From positions 123,694,849-123,758,848 of the forward strand of contig OW121849.1 of assembly GCA_933228895.1 (NCBI GenBank): a stretch of DNA of 64,000 bases, read 5' to 3'. Shown one piece after another: positions 36,727 to 48,527 of this stretch. The stretch's first letter is position 1; each line of letters begins with the position of its first letter. The notes beneath the pieces are model-generated. The model saw nothing but the letters and a program-made list of their open reading frames with translations, was not told the origin of the DNA and did not search any database. The translations under genes were made by a program, and so were the position numbers. This stretch comes from Platycnemis pennipes (taxonomy: Eukaryota; Arthropoda; Insecta; Odonata; Platycnemididae).

Positions 36727-37267
36727 GAATGGGGTCGTTTACCATATTTTTTGTTGCCGAATATGATAGAGTTTATAAAATAAAAAGACCCGTATTTTTC
36801 CGTTTTTGATTCGTCAATTATTTCTCGAGTTATGAGTGGCGAAAAACTGATGTTTTTAACCCTTTCGGAAAAGTGGGTGTGGTGCAACCTCTGACGTATA
36901 TCGACTTCGTCCAATCACAATTGAGCCCGCGAAGATACTTCGCCTTATCGGAAAGGGGGGGGGGGACACAGCTGGCTCTCCCAATGGGAGCGATTGCGAC
37001 AGGATCTGACGATAGGACCTTCCGGGAACCCCCCTCCACTCCCTTCCCTTCCCATAAGAGCAGTCAAGGACGGGAGGAAAATGACGTCAATGGTATCAAA
37101 GCAGCTTTTTCGATGGGCGTCACCTTTTGCTTATTTTAATTTTTGATTTATGAGTGAATGTTTGTGGTTAGAAGAAAGAATTTTTTCACTAAAATTCTTT
37201 TTTCGTTTCCATCTAACAATTTCGTGCACAAAATTGTGATTTCGGTTCCGAGTAAACGCATCCATTC
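36727..37267 (+). mobile_element. MITE family 1, copy B (~541 bp)
   Basis: Same element and orientation as copy A. The left end is GAATGGGGTCGTTTAC and the right end, on the other strand, is GAATGGATGCGTTTAC. The internal TGACGTCA palindrome (37082-37089) is kept. An 11-base G run at 36955-36965 lies in the middle, where copy A has 7 G. No ORF was found. Flanks show no obvious target duplication. Extended similarity to copies A and C by eye implies a family spread from a common source. Confidence 0.8.
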
Positions 37268-40005
37268 CGAATCCGATGTCCAAGAGTCCAAGTCCCTGCT
37301 AAACGTGTTGTATGAATGGGACGTCTGACTGTCGCATGTAGCCACTGCTGCCAGCTCTCCCAAACGGTATTTATACAGGGAAGAGGTTTCGTTGGAACGG
37401 TCCAGCCGCTGGCGTTTGGCGGCCGACGCCCGACATAAATACGCATTAGGATCAGCGGTGACTGGAAGTAGACGCTAGACACCGAAGCGAAACCAGACCT
37501 CGCGGCTAACGGCTTTTGTAATCCGTATCGGCTTCACTTCATCTGCATATACACAGTATCCTGTGCTCCTCCGCAAGGGTGCGTGGCCGGTGGCGACCTC
37601 GCACTAGGCTTACACTTTCGTCGCATGCATAATCATCCGGTTAGCAACTGCATCACCGATTTTACCGTTAATTAAATAACATTCACATTTATGGCCAAGC
37701 AGCTTCACATGCAATGGAGATTATAATGCCAGATTGTCATAATGAGGGTGAGACACTCTACAAATCCTAAAAACGAATGATTATGGTTACTAACCATTAA
37801 TTAAAGGAAATATTACTTGCAATTACATTTTCTTATTTCAAAAAATCTTATTAAATGATGAAAAACACTCCTAAAAAGTACATAACTTATCCTGAACGAT
37901 AATTTTCCAGAAAACTTCATTTTCCCCTTTATTCCGTCCCTTATTACACGAAGAGAGAGATTTATTAAACTTCTCCGTCTTACTCTTTCTCTATTTTAAT
38001 CTTAATGATCAAACCTGCTCTGGTATAATAACGTGTTTAATATTTTTAAATGCTTTCAAAACAATAATTCACCCAAAGATTCCGTCATGAACTGTTTCTA
38101 CTCAAATCAATGATCAGATAGATTTTCCAACCATGTTTTTCCAACGATTTGGACACGCAGCCTATCATACCGACGTTTCACGTACTTAATTGCTCATTAC
38201 TTCATATGCACCTGGATCTACTCCCTCAGAAATTATAGCTAGTGTCACCGCGGCGAAGCAATGCCAAGATTAACCTTGCCGAAATGTTTCATGCAATGTA
38301 TAGCACCCCCTTGGTTCCAAACGTCGATTCCCCGCGACCGGAAAATTGGAACCTCAGTCGGAGAGATGACCTGAAGTACGGTCGACTTGTAATGACCGGC
38401 CGCGGAATGCTTTGTACCATGCGGGCGTGGCTGTGAGGGAGTGGGATGAGGGATGGTTCGCCCGGGAGAAAGCACGGGAGGGGTGCGAAGTAATTGGATA
38501 GGGAAAGTGAGGCGACCCATTGCGTGGGTGGCGAGCGCATACTGGAGCCATGACAGTTCACAGGGGAGTCGGGAAGCGAGCGACGGACGCGCTGAAGCGA
38601 CCCTTCGCGGCCTGGAAATCGAAGTGGCTCATTCTTCCGCCATGGTACATCCAAGGAGGGGTCGATTTCCCCGCGTTCATTGCACTCGATGGCATCCAAC
38701 GAGACACCAAGCCCAACTTCATCGTCTTGCATTACCTTCTTATCCCATATTGAGTGTATAATAAATAGATTATGCTCCCAAGATTTTTCCACTCGGCCGG
38801 TGAAATACAACACTTAATCCTCTAATCTTCCCACGACACTTACGTGAAGGCTCATTGAATCTGCTAATTTTTTTAGGGCAATCGACTGATGAATGCATTG
38901 GAAATCAATTCGAAACCTTGCAGGATTATTAGTCCGAGACGAATATTGGAATTTCGTTCCAAATGTTCCGTGCTCTCAATTCATAGCATATATAGCGTGT
39001 GCAATAATAAAAGTTCGTAAAAAACTTGATCATATACCAACAACATGGATATTTATTGAGGAGCTATTGCGAAAAATGTGCACTGATTTCATTCCAAGCC
39101 AATATTTTATATGGGACGCTCAATATATTCTTTAGCTGCACTTAACTTCGGCTCTCTGCATCCAGATTTACAGCTTAGCTTAGGGTAAGTAGAAGTATCC
39201 TTGCACAAATGACTGAATTATTTATAACTTACAACCTTAACCTATATTAGAGAGTGCAGTGCTTTCTCTGAGTTAAATATGTGAATAAATAATTCATGTC
39301 CTTCACCGATGAATGAAATCATTCCCAAGTGAGGGAAAGCTATGGGAACCCGTGTGAATCAATCTCCAAACTCTTTATGCCATTTGAAGTCCTGCAACCA
39401 TAGTGAGTTCTCCTTATCATGGTCTTTTTGTGGACCAAATGTTCACTACTGAATGGTTTAAAGATCTGTAGATATAGTTCCAACTTTTTTATATTCTCTG
39501 TAATAAAAATAGTATGTTAATATATATGCGTATCCTAACTTCGGTGTTCATCTCAAAAGAACATTTGGCTGATGAGGGTGAGACTCACCAAGTACATTGC
39601 TAATCGGCATGTGAAATCCAAATATCAAGATCGAGAGAGCAGTCTCTTTCCCAGTAATCCCTGTGGGTCACCAAAAAGATCTAAAACCTAGAAAATCACA
39701 CATATTGGGTATAGGTTGGCATGTCCACAGATGCCTTTCTTTGACTCGAACCCTTGATCTGCGGTCAATCGAAAAACGCTCACTACGCCGCCACACCGAC
39801 GAGGGGTATGTTGAGCAGATCGCATCTATACAATTACGACTACATTTCTACTTATAGACAGTGATAACTACATTCCATTCTGACTCAAGCGAGCAACAAA
39901 TTTAGCATCTTCATTCCCCGGGACTCCATTTTTTTTATCTAGTGGAGAGAACGAAAAAAATTAATGAAGAGTTTGACGTATCACTCGAAGTAATCGAAGT
40001 AATGA
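37268..40005. other. gene-free stretch
   Basis: Includes a GC-richer segment at about 38.4-38.7 kb where frames of 174 (reverse) and 102 (forward) codons overlap. Neither product is recognisable. The remainder is AT-rich, apart from the SINE-like head at 39.7 kb. Confidence 0.45.
39742..39803 (-). mobile_element. tRNA-derived SINE head fragment
   Basis: The reverse strand reads GTCGGTGTGGCGGCGTAGTG, then GAGCGTTTTTCGATTGACCG, then CAGATCAAGGGTTCGAGTC. The last part is a good box B (GGTTCGAGTC) and the first an approximate box A. The layout matches a tRNA-like SINE 5' half. The body could not be delimited. Confidence 0.5.
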
Positions 40006-40331
40006 TTAAGGAGGTTGGCTCGCGACTGCTTGAGTCAAGTTGCTGAGGAATCTTATCAATTTAAGTACGAGTATATGCCTGCTAAGTGATCCTTACTTCG
40101 CAAAGAAAATTACCTAAGCTATTGAAAGTCATAAGTATCACAAGAAATACGATGTAAAGTCGAAGGATTTCTTTTTTATGATAATTGTAATCAGCTCAAC
40201 TATGGAGTCAATTCAGCATTTACTTTAAAGAAATAAATTCATGTACTCAATGAATTTACTAATTTATGACACCAGAATATTACTATCAAACATTATGTTA
40301 TAATATTTTTCTGAAATGTGCTTTGATATCT

Positions 40332-40901
40332 CATTAGCAGCCCCCTGCAACTTCCCAAAAAAACTGGGCCCCTTAATGTCCGTTTACTTCCAGTACTGGC
40401 CGTCGGGCGCTACTGGTACTCTCGTCCTACTCCTACAAGGGACCTTATGGGAAGGTCTCCTATTTATGTGCCGAGAAACGTATTGAGTGTGGTTTATGTT
40501 TTAATTCCTGCTCGCATCGAAGGAAAACCATAATTGCTGAAACAAACACCTGAATATTTACCGAATTTAGGAATCTTTTTTCCTGTCAGTGCTACTTACC
40601 AACATAACTTTACACAAATCAAGTACAATTTCTTTCCATCAAACATGTTAAATACGACTTGGTTCTATTCCACAATTGTAAAAGTGTGGAATTTAATAAA
40701 GTTCCTCATTCAAAATGCATAAAGCTATAGTATTCCACACCGTGCCGCAAGTGACATTCTCAATTATTTTTCCAATATGAGACCGAAAGGGAAATACCAA
40801 CCTCATGATACGTATAATCAACTATCGGCAACGTAACTTTGTGATGCACACTAATCGCGATGATAAAATTTGCGTAGTAATTTTCTACTTCTCTTCGATA
40901 T
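40332..40901 (+). repeat. left arm of long inverted repeat
   Basis: This is the reverse complement of 42859-43440 with near identity over most of its length, including an identical 62-codon frame (40534-40722 here, 43038-43226 on the reverse strand). One outer segment of roughly 20-30 bases differs between arms (near 40350-40368), and small indels lie at the inner end. High identity implies recent duplication or ongoing gene conversion between arms. The shared 62-codon frame matches nothing I know and is probably incidental. Confidence 0.92.
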
Positions 40902-41594
40902 CGCTTTCTTAAGTCTAATGTTCTGGAATCTTGACTACCTCTTACAATGATATTGTAACCCGTCAGGCCAGCAACATGAAAAAAATAATTAAATAACAAA
41001 GTGTTTTTCCCCTCGTAACCTCTTCATTACGATTTTGGCTCAGAAAAACCACATTCAGAGAGCACCTTAAAGTTTCTTTTTGGATTTCCTCTTGAGGGCT
41101 GAATATTGGGTAGCAGAATTGATTAAATAAATATTAGTAAATCAAGCAGTTTGTGCATTGTTTCTCACAAAAATTTACGTCATAGAAAATTTGGACAGTT
41201 TTTTCTTCATTGAATATTCTATGTTAGCCTCAGAATTACGTGTTTGCAAATTTCCCCATTCGCATGTTAACATAATAATGGATTATGAAGGCCATAACAT
41301 CTTAACAATGTTTTGATCCAGAAAAAAACAAGATTTTTTTGGAGGATATCACTTATAGCAAGTTCAAAAACCTTTGCTTTCATATAATATAAAATTAAAA
41401 CGTGTTCCGCGGAACGTACGAAACGAAATAAATTTAAATGTTGGTGCAAAAGAGCGCCTTTAGTTTTTAGCTCAACTAATTTACCCACTGGTGCACCGAA
41501 TTTACCAGTGGCTTTAGAAATTCTGAGCGGAAAACTGCACAACGTGAATACTTAAACATTTGCTTTGAAACATAATTTGCGTGATAAATTATAC

Positions 41595-42660
41595 ATTGAA
41601 CGACTTCAGGGAGCGCTTAGTTAATGATATCAATACGGTGGTACAAAGTAAGTTCGTCTATTTTCCGATAACGCAGTAGTGTACAGGGAAATTCTATGCT
41701 CAAACGATAAAGAATATTTAAATGATGACCTACAAGCAATAGAAAAAGGGTGTGATATATGGGTTAGAATTAATTTTTAAAAAATGTGTAGTAATGAATT
41801 TTTGAATAAAGAATTGTTCTCCTCCTATCATATACAAAATAAGTATTAATGAATTAACAAACGAGGAATCCATTAAATATCTTGGAATAAGACTAACACA
41901 TGATCTTTCCTGGGGTAAACACATAGCTACGTGAAATAATGGGTCAAACGAATCGTAAGCTGGGATTCGTCAAAAGAGTACTGGGTAAATGTGACGATCA
42001 TGTACGAGAAATCAGCTACATTTCTCTTGTTAAACATCATGTAGAATATGCTACTAATGTATGGATTTCTACGAAATCGGTCTAAATAATGAACTTGAAC
42101 GTGTGCAGCGAAGATCGGCAAGATTGTAAAGGGAGGGTACGATAACCTTATTAGCGTAACCAGCCTATTAAATGAATTAAATTTGGAATGATTGTCAGAT
42201 CGCAGGTTGAAATTTAGACATAATCTCTTAAACAAATTCCAAGACCATATTTTTAGTGATAATGTTAAAAATATTTTGCGAACCCCAACTTACTATGGTA
42301 GACTGGACCATAATCACAAAATTAGTGAAATTGATAGCCAAACTGACGGATTAAAAATGTCCTTTTTTCCTCGTACAATTAGGGATATGAATAACGGTAA
42401 ATATATCCATTACGAGTGTAGCAATGGATAGCGTTGGTAGCTGCATGTTGGTATAAGGACTTGAAGCTTACGCAACTAACAGCATGTTTTTGCATGTTAG
42501 CTTACCTATTTTTATCTTTTTTTAAATAGTGTAGTTTAGAACAGTATATAAATACTAATCCTTTTTTTTATGCATGATATGTAGTGCATGTTTGGTGAGA
42601 ATTCACCCCCTGCCATACACCTTTATGTTGGCTTGCAGGGTATTGTGTAGATATAGATGT
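41595..42660 (+). mobile_element. LINE (CR1/Jockey-type), 5'-truncated copy with 3' tail
   Basis: A dead copy running from reverse transcriptase motif C to the 3' tail. Readable segments are FSDNAVVYREI at 41661 onwards (the FADD catalytic box altered to FSDN), EYLNDDLQAIEKGCDIW, then SIKYLGIRLTHDLSWGKH near 41870-41925, then RKLGFVKRVLGKCDD. The region after 42192 gives SDRRLKFRHNLLNKFQ and FFPRTIRDMN. A TAA at 41778, a TGA at 41932 and frameshifts break the ORF. The 3' UTR ends in CCCCCTGCCATACACC and GTGTAGATATAGATGTAG. It lies in the spacer between the two inverted arms. Confidence 0.88.
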
Positions 42661-42809
42661 AGTCATGATCAATGATGACTTCTTCCACATCTCTTAACCC
42701 TTTTCTAGCCACAGCCCTCAGTTTTTCCTTGAGAGATTTCCTCAAGTCTTCTTTGTTTTTATATATTTCTTTGATTTCATGCAGTGTAATCAAGAGATAC
42801 AAAAGCTTT

Positions 42810-42839
42810 TCCTGAAGTATATATATATATACTTCAGGA
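42810..42839. repeat. perfect 30-bp palindrome
   Basis: TCCTGAAGTAT, an AT-alternating centre, then ATACTTCAGGA, reading the same on both strands. It sits about 20 bp inside the inner edge of the right inverted arm, near the junction with the spacer. Confidence 0.9.
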
Positions 42840-42858
42840 TAGGCCCTATACTACAATA

Positions 42859-43440
42859 ATATCGAAGAGAAGTTGATAAATACTACGCAAATTTTATCAT
42901 CGCGATTAGTGTGCATCACAAAGTTACGTTGCCGATAGTTGATTATACGTATCATGAGGTTGGTATTTCCCTTTCGGTCTCATATTGGAAAAATAATTGA
43001 GAATGTCACTTGCGGCACGGTGTGGAATACTATAGCTTTATGCATTTTGAATGAGGAACTTTATTAAATTCCACACTTTTACAATTGTGGAATAGAACCA
43101 AGTCGTATTTAACATGTTTGATGGAAAGAAATTGTACTTGATTTGTGTAAAGTTATGTTGGTAAGTAGCACTGACAGGAAAAAAGATTCCTAAATTCGGT
43201 AAATATTCAGGTGTTTGTTTCAGCAATTATGATTTTCCTTCGATGCGAGCAGGAATTAAAACATAAATCACACTCAATACGTTTCTCGGCACATAAATAG
43301 GAGACCTTCCCATAAGGTCCCTTGTAGGAGTAGGACGAGAGTACCAGTAGCGCCCGACGGCCAGTACTGGAAGTAAACGGACATTAAGGGGCCAAATATT
43401 TTCTATTGACGGCATAGGAAGATGCAGGGGGCTGCTCATT
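42859..43440 (-). repeat. right arm of long inverted repeat
   Basis: The reverse-complement partner of 40332-40901. The inner boundary is the shared CGATAT/ATATCG string and the outer boundary is AGCAGCCCCCTGCA. With a spacer of about 1.96 kb, the arms could pair in a transcript to form long double-stranded RNA. Confidence 0.92.
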
Positions 43441-43857
43441 AGTAATGATGTTATTCATGCGCCATACATTTTGGCTAGAGCGACCGCAGCGCCACTTGAA
43501 GTCAACTAACGCATTTCGTCTGCTATAAGCGCAGAAATTGGTGGATTTAGCGAAAAATACGGTGGGTTGATGCCTTTCTTTTCGTGTCATTTTATTTCTT
43601 GTGAAATTACGCATAAAATATCAGTTTTTTGCAAAAATGACGTCACTATGGTATTTTTAAACGTTATATTCCCATGTGATGGCCATTCTCGCCGTTAATC
43701 GTATCAAATTTCAAATGCAATTTGTGCAACAAGGAGTATGGGTTGGTATAATTATCTTTACTTTACTATACAGAGGAACTTAAGTTCTATAAGTGCTGAA
43801 AATATAAAAAAATGACATGACTTTCACTTTTCGGATCAACCTCCTTAATTAAGTCAT

Positions 43858-44300
43858 GTAGAAAGATCGCCGGGCGGGTTCATCCTTATACGTACCCTAT
43901 CGTCTCCTCCTCCCCCCCACACCCCTGGAGGTCGCGTGAAATTACATAGTCGAATTCCAGACCACTCTCTGACGGTAACGCGTTGACAGAGGGAGGGAGA
44001 GCGTTCGTCTCACGTGGTCGGCGGCGCCGACACGCAAAGCGCAGGAGGCGGAAGGGAGTTCTGTTGCGTCGCTGCCGCGCCCAGACTGCCGAAGCGCGGA
44101 GCCGAACACGACCGCCGAAGAGGAAGATCGGTAGCTCCCAACCGGTATGCCGCGGCGGGTGCCGTGAGAATTGCTTGGGGTGCCGAGAGGTTATTGAGGG
44201 AAAAAGAGATATTTTTAGCTGGACCAACTTCAGAAGTGGTTTCACGCCAGGCAGATGGTGAAAGAAGTCGAAGCGGGCCTAAGGAATAATTGCTGGAGCC
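43858..44300. other. GC-rich patch
   Basis: CpG-rich sequence with mirrored open frames of 119 codons (reverse) and 92 and 91 codons (forward), Arg-rich and without domains. It lies directly beside the right end of the foldback element. Confidence 0.4.
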
Positions 44301-44382
44301 GCTTATCCTTGGTGATGGAGAGGGAAGCTCATTCAGACAAATATAATTATCTAAGAAGGGTGCCCTAAGATTGTGGCCTCTG

Positions 44383-44501
44383 CCTGAAGGGTGCCTCCAA
44401 CGTAAAAGGTTGGGAATCCGTGGGGTAGATAGATGATAAAATTCCTTTCTTCCGTCTAACCCAGTGATTTACAACCTTTTATGTTGGCGGCGCCCTTCAG
44501 A
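44383..44501. repeat. head-to-head pair of hAT-like terminal repeats
   Basis: Two ~40-bp segments (44383-44423 and 44462-44501) are inverted copies with roughly 80 percent identity, 38 bp apart. The right one starts CAGTGATTTACAACCTTTTA, like hAT ends of the CAGTGNTTCTCAACC type. The left one is the same end in opposite orientation. Their outer termini face each other, so they look like the ends of two adjacent or nested insertions rather than the two ends of one. Partner ends were not found. Confidence 0.5.
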
Positions 44502-46960
44502 TTGAGTCCGAAAATTTGCGAACTTTAGCAAATGAAGTTTTCATCATCATTACCGATAGCATCTTGCTTCTTTTCTCTAATTTCACCTCCCTGGTGCCTG
44601 TTCGTGATATATTTGCTCCCAATTACTAACACTAGTGGAATCATTTAGTAGCTGATACTTTGATTAAAAAACCCATTATGAGTGCTAAGGAGTATGCCCG
44701 TTACTTTCAATGACCACCGGTACATATACCATTGCAGCGGTAATTTATTACGACATTTACTTCATCCTTACTTCCTACTTTGAAGCTGTACGAAATATTT
44801 TTCCTGTAGATCTAGATGTACGTTACTTTCCTTCTTGTCGCCCTTCACCCGCAAGTTCAGTTAAAAAATGCAGACGAACGCATGAATCCTTTCGCTGAAC
44901 CCGACTGTTGGTCTACGTTGTGTAAGCGATGGAGAATTTTCCGTTCCTACGAACGCCCTACGCCCATTCCCATGCGGCGTTTTCAGGTTAGCGATGAGTA
45001 TCTCGGGGATGGCAAAGAGCAGGAAAGGGCGAGACTTTCGAGGCAACTTTTGAAGGGGAAAACCCAAACGGTGGGGGAAAAACTGTTGATCCTCGGACGG
45101 GAGGAAAAGAACGTGGTGGGGTTTGGAGAGCGAATGTCAAAGACCGAAAGAAAGCGGGTGACTGGAGGCTAAGAAGGGCAAGTTGCGTGAGCGTAAACGA
45201 GTCCGAACAAGTGGAAGAGGAGCTGAATTATGGGGGAATGCGACGGACCCATTATTATCCCACCGCACCTATTCTGAATGCATCTCTGAACAAGTCATTC
45301 ACATTGATTTCTAAACATCCAAATTAATCTCGCCGAAATCAGCGCTAATGGAATGCCATTTTCGGATATATTCTTCATATTTTCAGTCATGCTCATATAC
45401 CTGTTTGATCGTATTTGATCATGATGTATGTTGGATAGCCCGAAGAAATATCGACAATACTTCGCTTGAATTTGAAGATAAATGAACCTCGGGTCCTTGA
45501 AAGTATGCGTGTAGTAGGTGAATCAATTAAGTATAAGAGGAAATTTAGCACTCTTTGGAGACTTTCCCCGTAACGCTATAAATAGGCTACTCTTACAAAA
45601 GTGCACATAAGCACTTTTTTCCGAGAAAAGCATCCTCATTTTACTCTCTAGTAACATCCTTTTCTTTAACTCAATAGGGCGTGGGTTAATAATTGAAAAA
45701 TAGCTTCTTGATTAATATTTATTACTCGCCAATGGAAATGTAAAACTTCTGCAGCCCTTCACTAAGAAATGTGGGGTTTAAGTTCTGAACGACCAAGATT
45801 TTGAACTTGTTTTAAGCGTGATTGCGCGCGCATGTATTGAATATTGATATTTAATTTTACCTTTGAAATAGGTGAGAGTGATTTGTCCCTGGAATATATC
45901 TATCAGCACTAACCTCTATTTAACGCAACGTACAAAAAATGTCGTTTACCCTGAAATAGAAAGGAAAATCATACTCAAGGAATCTTGTGCACTGGCAAAG
46001 AGCGAAAGATGTGAGAACGGTGATTTTAAATGCTTGCCAACTGCGTTTTCACTATGTAATCGAGTGATTTCCTGGACGTGAATTATATTTAATTCAGTTG
46101 CGTGGAGATGAGAGGCCACAATTTGTGAAAATGCTCCGAAAGGCAAGGAGTATGAGGGGATGTAAGGATTGCAAATGGTGCTCCCATAAAAAGGATTATC
46201 CAAGTAACGAAAGAAGGGTGTTAGGAGCGAATATTTTCACCGAAGTGTTGATGGTTATTCAGCGCTTGCGATACATGCTTGACGGTGTTGCAACGGAACT
46301 TATGATAGGAATAGAAAATTTTATATTTCTCAGGATCCAATTTTTTCCCGTAGAGTAATTAGGCTTTTCATTCGCCTTTTTTCAATTAATACACTCCGGT
46401 ATTTTTGGACCAGGAATTTTCACAGACTAGTGAGTTCCTGATGCTTTAAGCCATTGGAGAAAAAGAAAGATGGTGATGATATTATGTTAACGAATTCCAT
46501 CATAGCATTGCTAAAAAAGGGAAGCACAAGCTGTCAGCTTAGCTGTCAGCAACAATAGAAGATTAATCTCAGCGGCTCGACTGATGCCTCATGAAATTGA
46601 AAACCCATTAAAGAGACTTCTTCCATCTTGAAGAAGTATTTAGGCAGTTAATTACATATTCGGACACGGCTGCAGGTATTAGCAACCAGGATGTTCCATT
46701 TTTCATTCAGGGCATCAAGACACATCCAGTGCTAAAATTAAATAGCTTAGATGACAATAAATAGCGATATATGAATAAACTTGCTCAATAAAAGGCTGAT
46801 AAATATTATTTGTTATGGAATAATTTAATGACCCAGAGCATGATGCTGATTGAGATTGTGTAAACCCTGTATTGCAATTTTTCAATTTACGTATCAAACG
46901 CCAGGATTGTACCCAATCATTTGTACCCTAGGGTAGATAGAATTATTAAGAATATCGAAC
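44502..46960. other. gene-free stretch
   Basis: Forward frames of 118 codons (44816-45172) and 86 codons (46098-46358) have no recognisable domain. A short GC-richer segment lies at about 44.9-45.25 kb. Otherwise AT-rich. Confidence 0.45.
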
Positions 46961-46964
46961 AGTC

Positions 46965-47062
46965 ATACCTAACCCACCGGTTGAGAAAAACCCACAATAG
47001 CGATATTTGAACCCGCGACCTCAGGCAAGACAGGTGAGGGATTTACCACACCTTAGTCAGGG
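46965..47062 (-). mobile_element. tRNA-derived SINE fragment
   Basis: The reverse strand reads GACTAAGGTGTGGTAAATCC, CTCACCTGTCTTGCCTGAGG, TCGCGGGTTCAAATATCGC and then TGTGGGTTTTTCTCAACCGG. The GCGGGTTCAAAT segment is a pol III box B and the upstream GGTGTGGTAAATCCC a degraded box A. The trailing TTTTTCTCAACCGG looks like SINE body. Loss of the final C residues of box B suggests it is inactive. Confidence 0.6.
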
Positions 47063-48394
47063 TCTGCAATGCAACTACAATTATACACAAACAAGAAAAT
47101 TGAAATTATCCTCGCCCGAGTTGCCATGCTACCATGTTTATCTAGTGGGTTTAGACGATTAAAAATCGAGGATTCAATTGCTCATGATAGGATTGTTAAC
47201 TCAACGGTAATGTAGTTCTGGTTTGTAGCCACGTCCTACCACACTATTTAGATCGCTTGCAGTCAATTGGGTAACTAGATGATACTGTTTCCGTATATGA
47301 CTTTCAGTAGATTACTCGGTGGATAATGTTTGGAAAAAATATCCAATTGAATCATTGGATAATAATTTTGAACAGCTATCAAAAGGTCATGAAAATAAAA
47401 AGTATTATTCGGGAAGCATATCGATGCCTACTGAATTTGGGCATGCCTTCAATGAGCCTTGGCGCGTCTTTTATCCGCCCACCGAAGTCCTATGTAATCG
47501 TCCCTCCGGATGTAAGTAGGTGGGCGTGGCGACTCTTGAGGAGGAGGGCGGGGAGGTCAGAGTGTAAGAGAGGCGCGTTTCACGGGGAAGTGGAGTAGCG
47601 GGAAAAGGCGAGGTTGAAGCTGGGTGAGTCGGGGGGAGGAGGGGCGGAGGGCGGCGAAAACAAAGGGTGGGCAGGGAGATATGGGGGGGGAAGGGGGTTC
47701 TCCCAAGGACGCCATGAACGAGCAGGAGAGTTATGATTGCGCCAAGTGACAAGAACTACTTCTCGAGAGAGAGAGAGAGGTGTGCATTGTGTGCGTATGC
47801 CTACGTGAGCATCTTGTGTGAGAGCTTGGGTTAAAACGAACCGGGAATGGAAGAAAAACGTTTTTTCCTTGACATGTCACGATTTTGTAAAGCGGGTGAA
47901 ACACTTTCAGTCACCTTCGAACAATTATTTTATCTCGGCCTAATGCTTGGCGGCAACTATTCCTTTCACTTGGGCTTTGGTTAGAGGAGCGTGTTGTGTC
48001 GAGCCGACTCGGGACTGACGTTAAACGTCAACCTCTTCTGAAAGTCAACTCTCAGTGGCGTGATCAAATTCTCGAAACGCGTAACGAATACTGCGGGAGA
48101 ACTTTGATCCGAAAACGCGGAAAATTGTATGTACCTTAGGAAGGTAAATAATATACATCCAATATTCACGCCTCCATACCTGAATTATATTTCAACTAAT
48201 AGTCAGTTGAGTGTTTTTATACTTCAATAAAAACAATTTCTCGAGAATATTAATAAAAGGCACGAGGACGAAGGCAATGACTGTTCCTTGATTGATTCAA
48301 GGATTCATGAAGTGGGTGTGCTATTCTGAAAACTGCGGCAGCTATTGGAACCAAGCCCATACAAACTTTGTGCAAACAAATATTCCTATTGCAT
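47063..48394. other. gene-free stretch with purine-rich island
   Basis: The plus strand at about 47.52-47.70 kb is almost all G and A with many GGGG tracts, followed by a short GA repeat at 47.765-47.78 kb. The overlapping 93-codon reverse frame is Pro/Thr/Ser-rich and not a credible protein. Confidence 0.5.
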
Positions 48395-48527
48395 GGTATC
48401 TGCATGTTTTTCGGGTAATGCTGCGTCAGTGCATCAGACCCGGTCTGAAGTTGTGTCCTGCATTGGCTACGAAACGTCATCGTCAAGATACATCGACGCA
48501 GCATTACCCGAAAAACATGGGGATACC
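48395..48527. repeat. palindrome with hammerhead-like loop
   Basis: Exact 25-bp arms (48403-48427 and 48495-48519), extended by GGTATC/GATACC after a 2-base mismatch, enclose a 67-base loop. The loop holds CTGAAG (48445-48450) and, 20 bases later, GAAACGTC (from 48471), the same order of motifs as the palindrome at 27.6 kb. The core A9 position is T here, so a functional hammerhead is unlikely. Probable remnant of a Penelope-like or similar element end (inference). Confidence 0.7.

Larger units (their letters stand above)
40006..43848. mobile_element. TTAA-flanked foldback element (~3.8 kb)
   Basis: Both outer ends carry ATTAAGGAGGTTG on opposing strands (left 40005-40017, right complement ending at 43849). 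If TTAA is the target duplication (40006-40009 and 43845-43848), the terminal inverted repeat starts GGAGGTTG. TTAA targets are used by piggyBac-type transposons (family knowledge), but the short TIR and the absence of a transposase ORF make that tentative. Inside are two inverted arms of about 570-580 bp and a LINE fragment. The whole could instead be a chance pair of ends around an unrelated inverted duplication. Confidence 0.4.

Noticed and set aside
38289..38813. 174-codon reverse frame
   Set aside because: Product not recognisable, overlapped by two forward frames, in a locally GC-rich segment. No splice or start context supports it.
40534..43226. Identical 62-codon frame present in both inverted arms
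   Set aside because: The duplication explains the identity. The product matches no family and each copy ends by chance stops.
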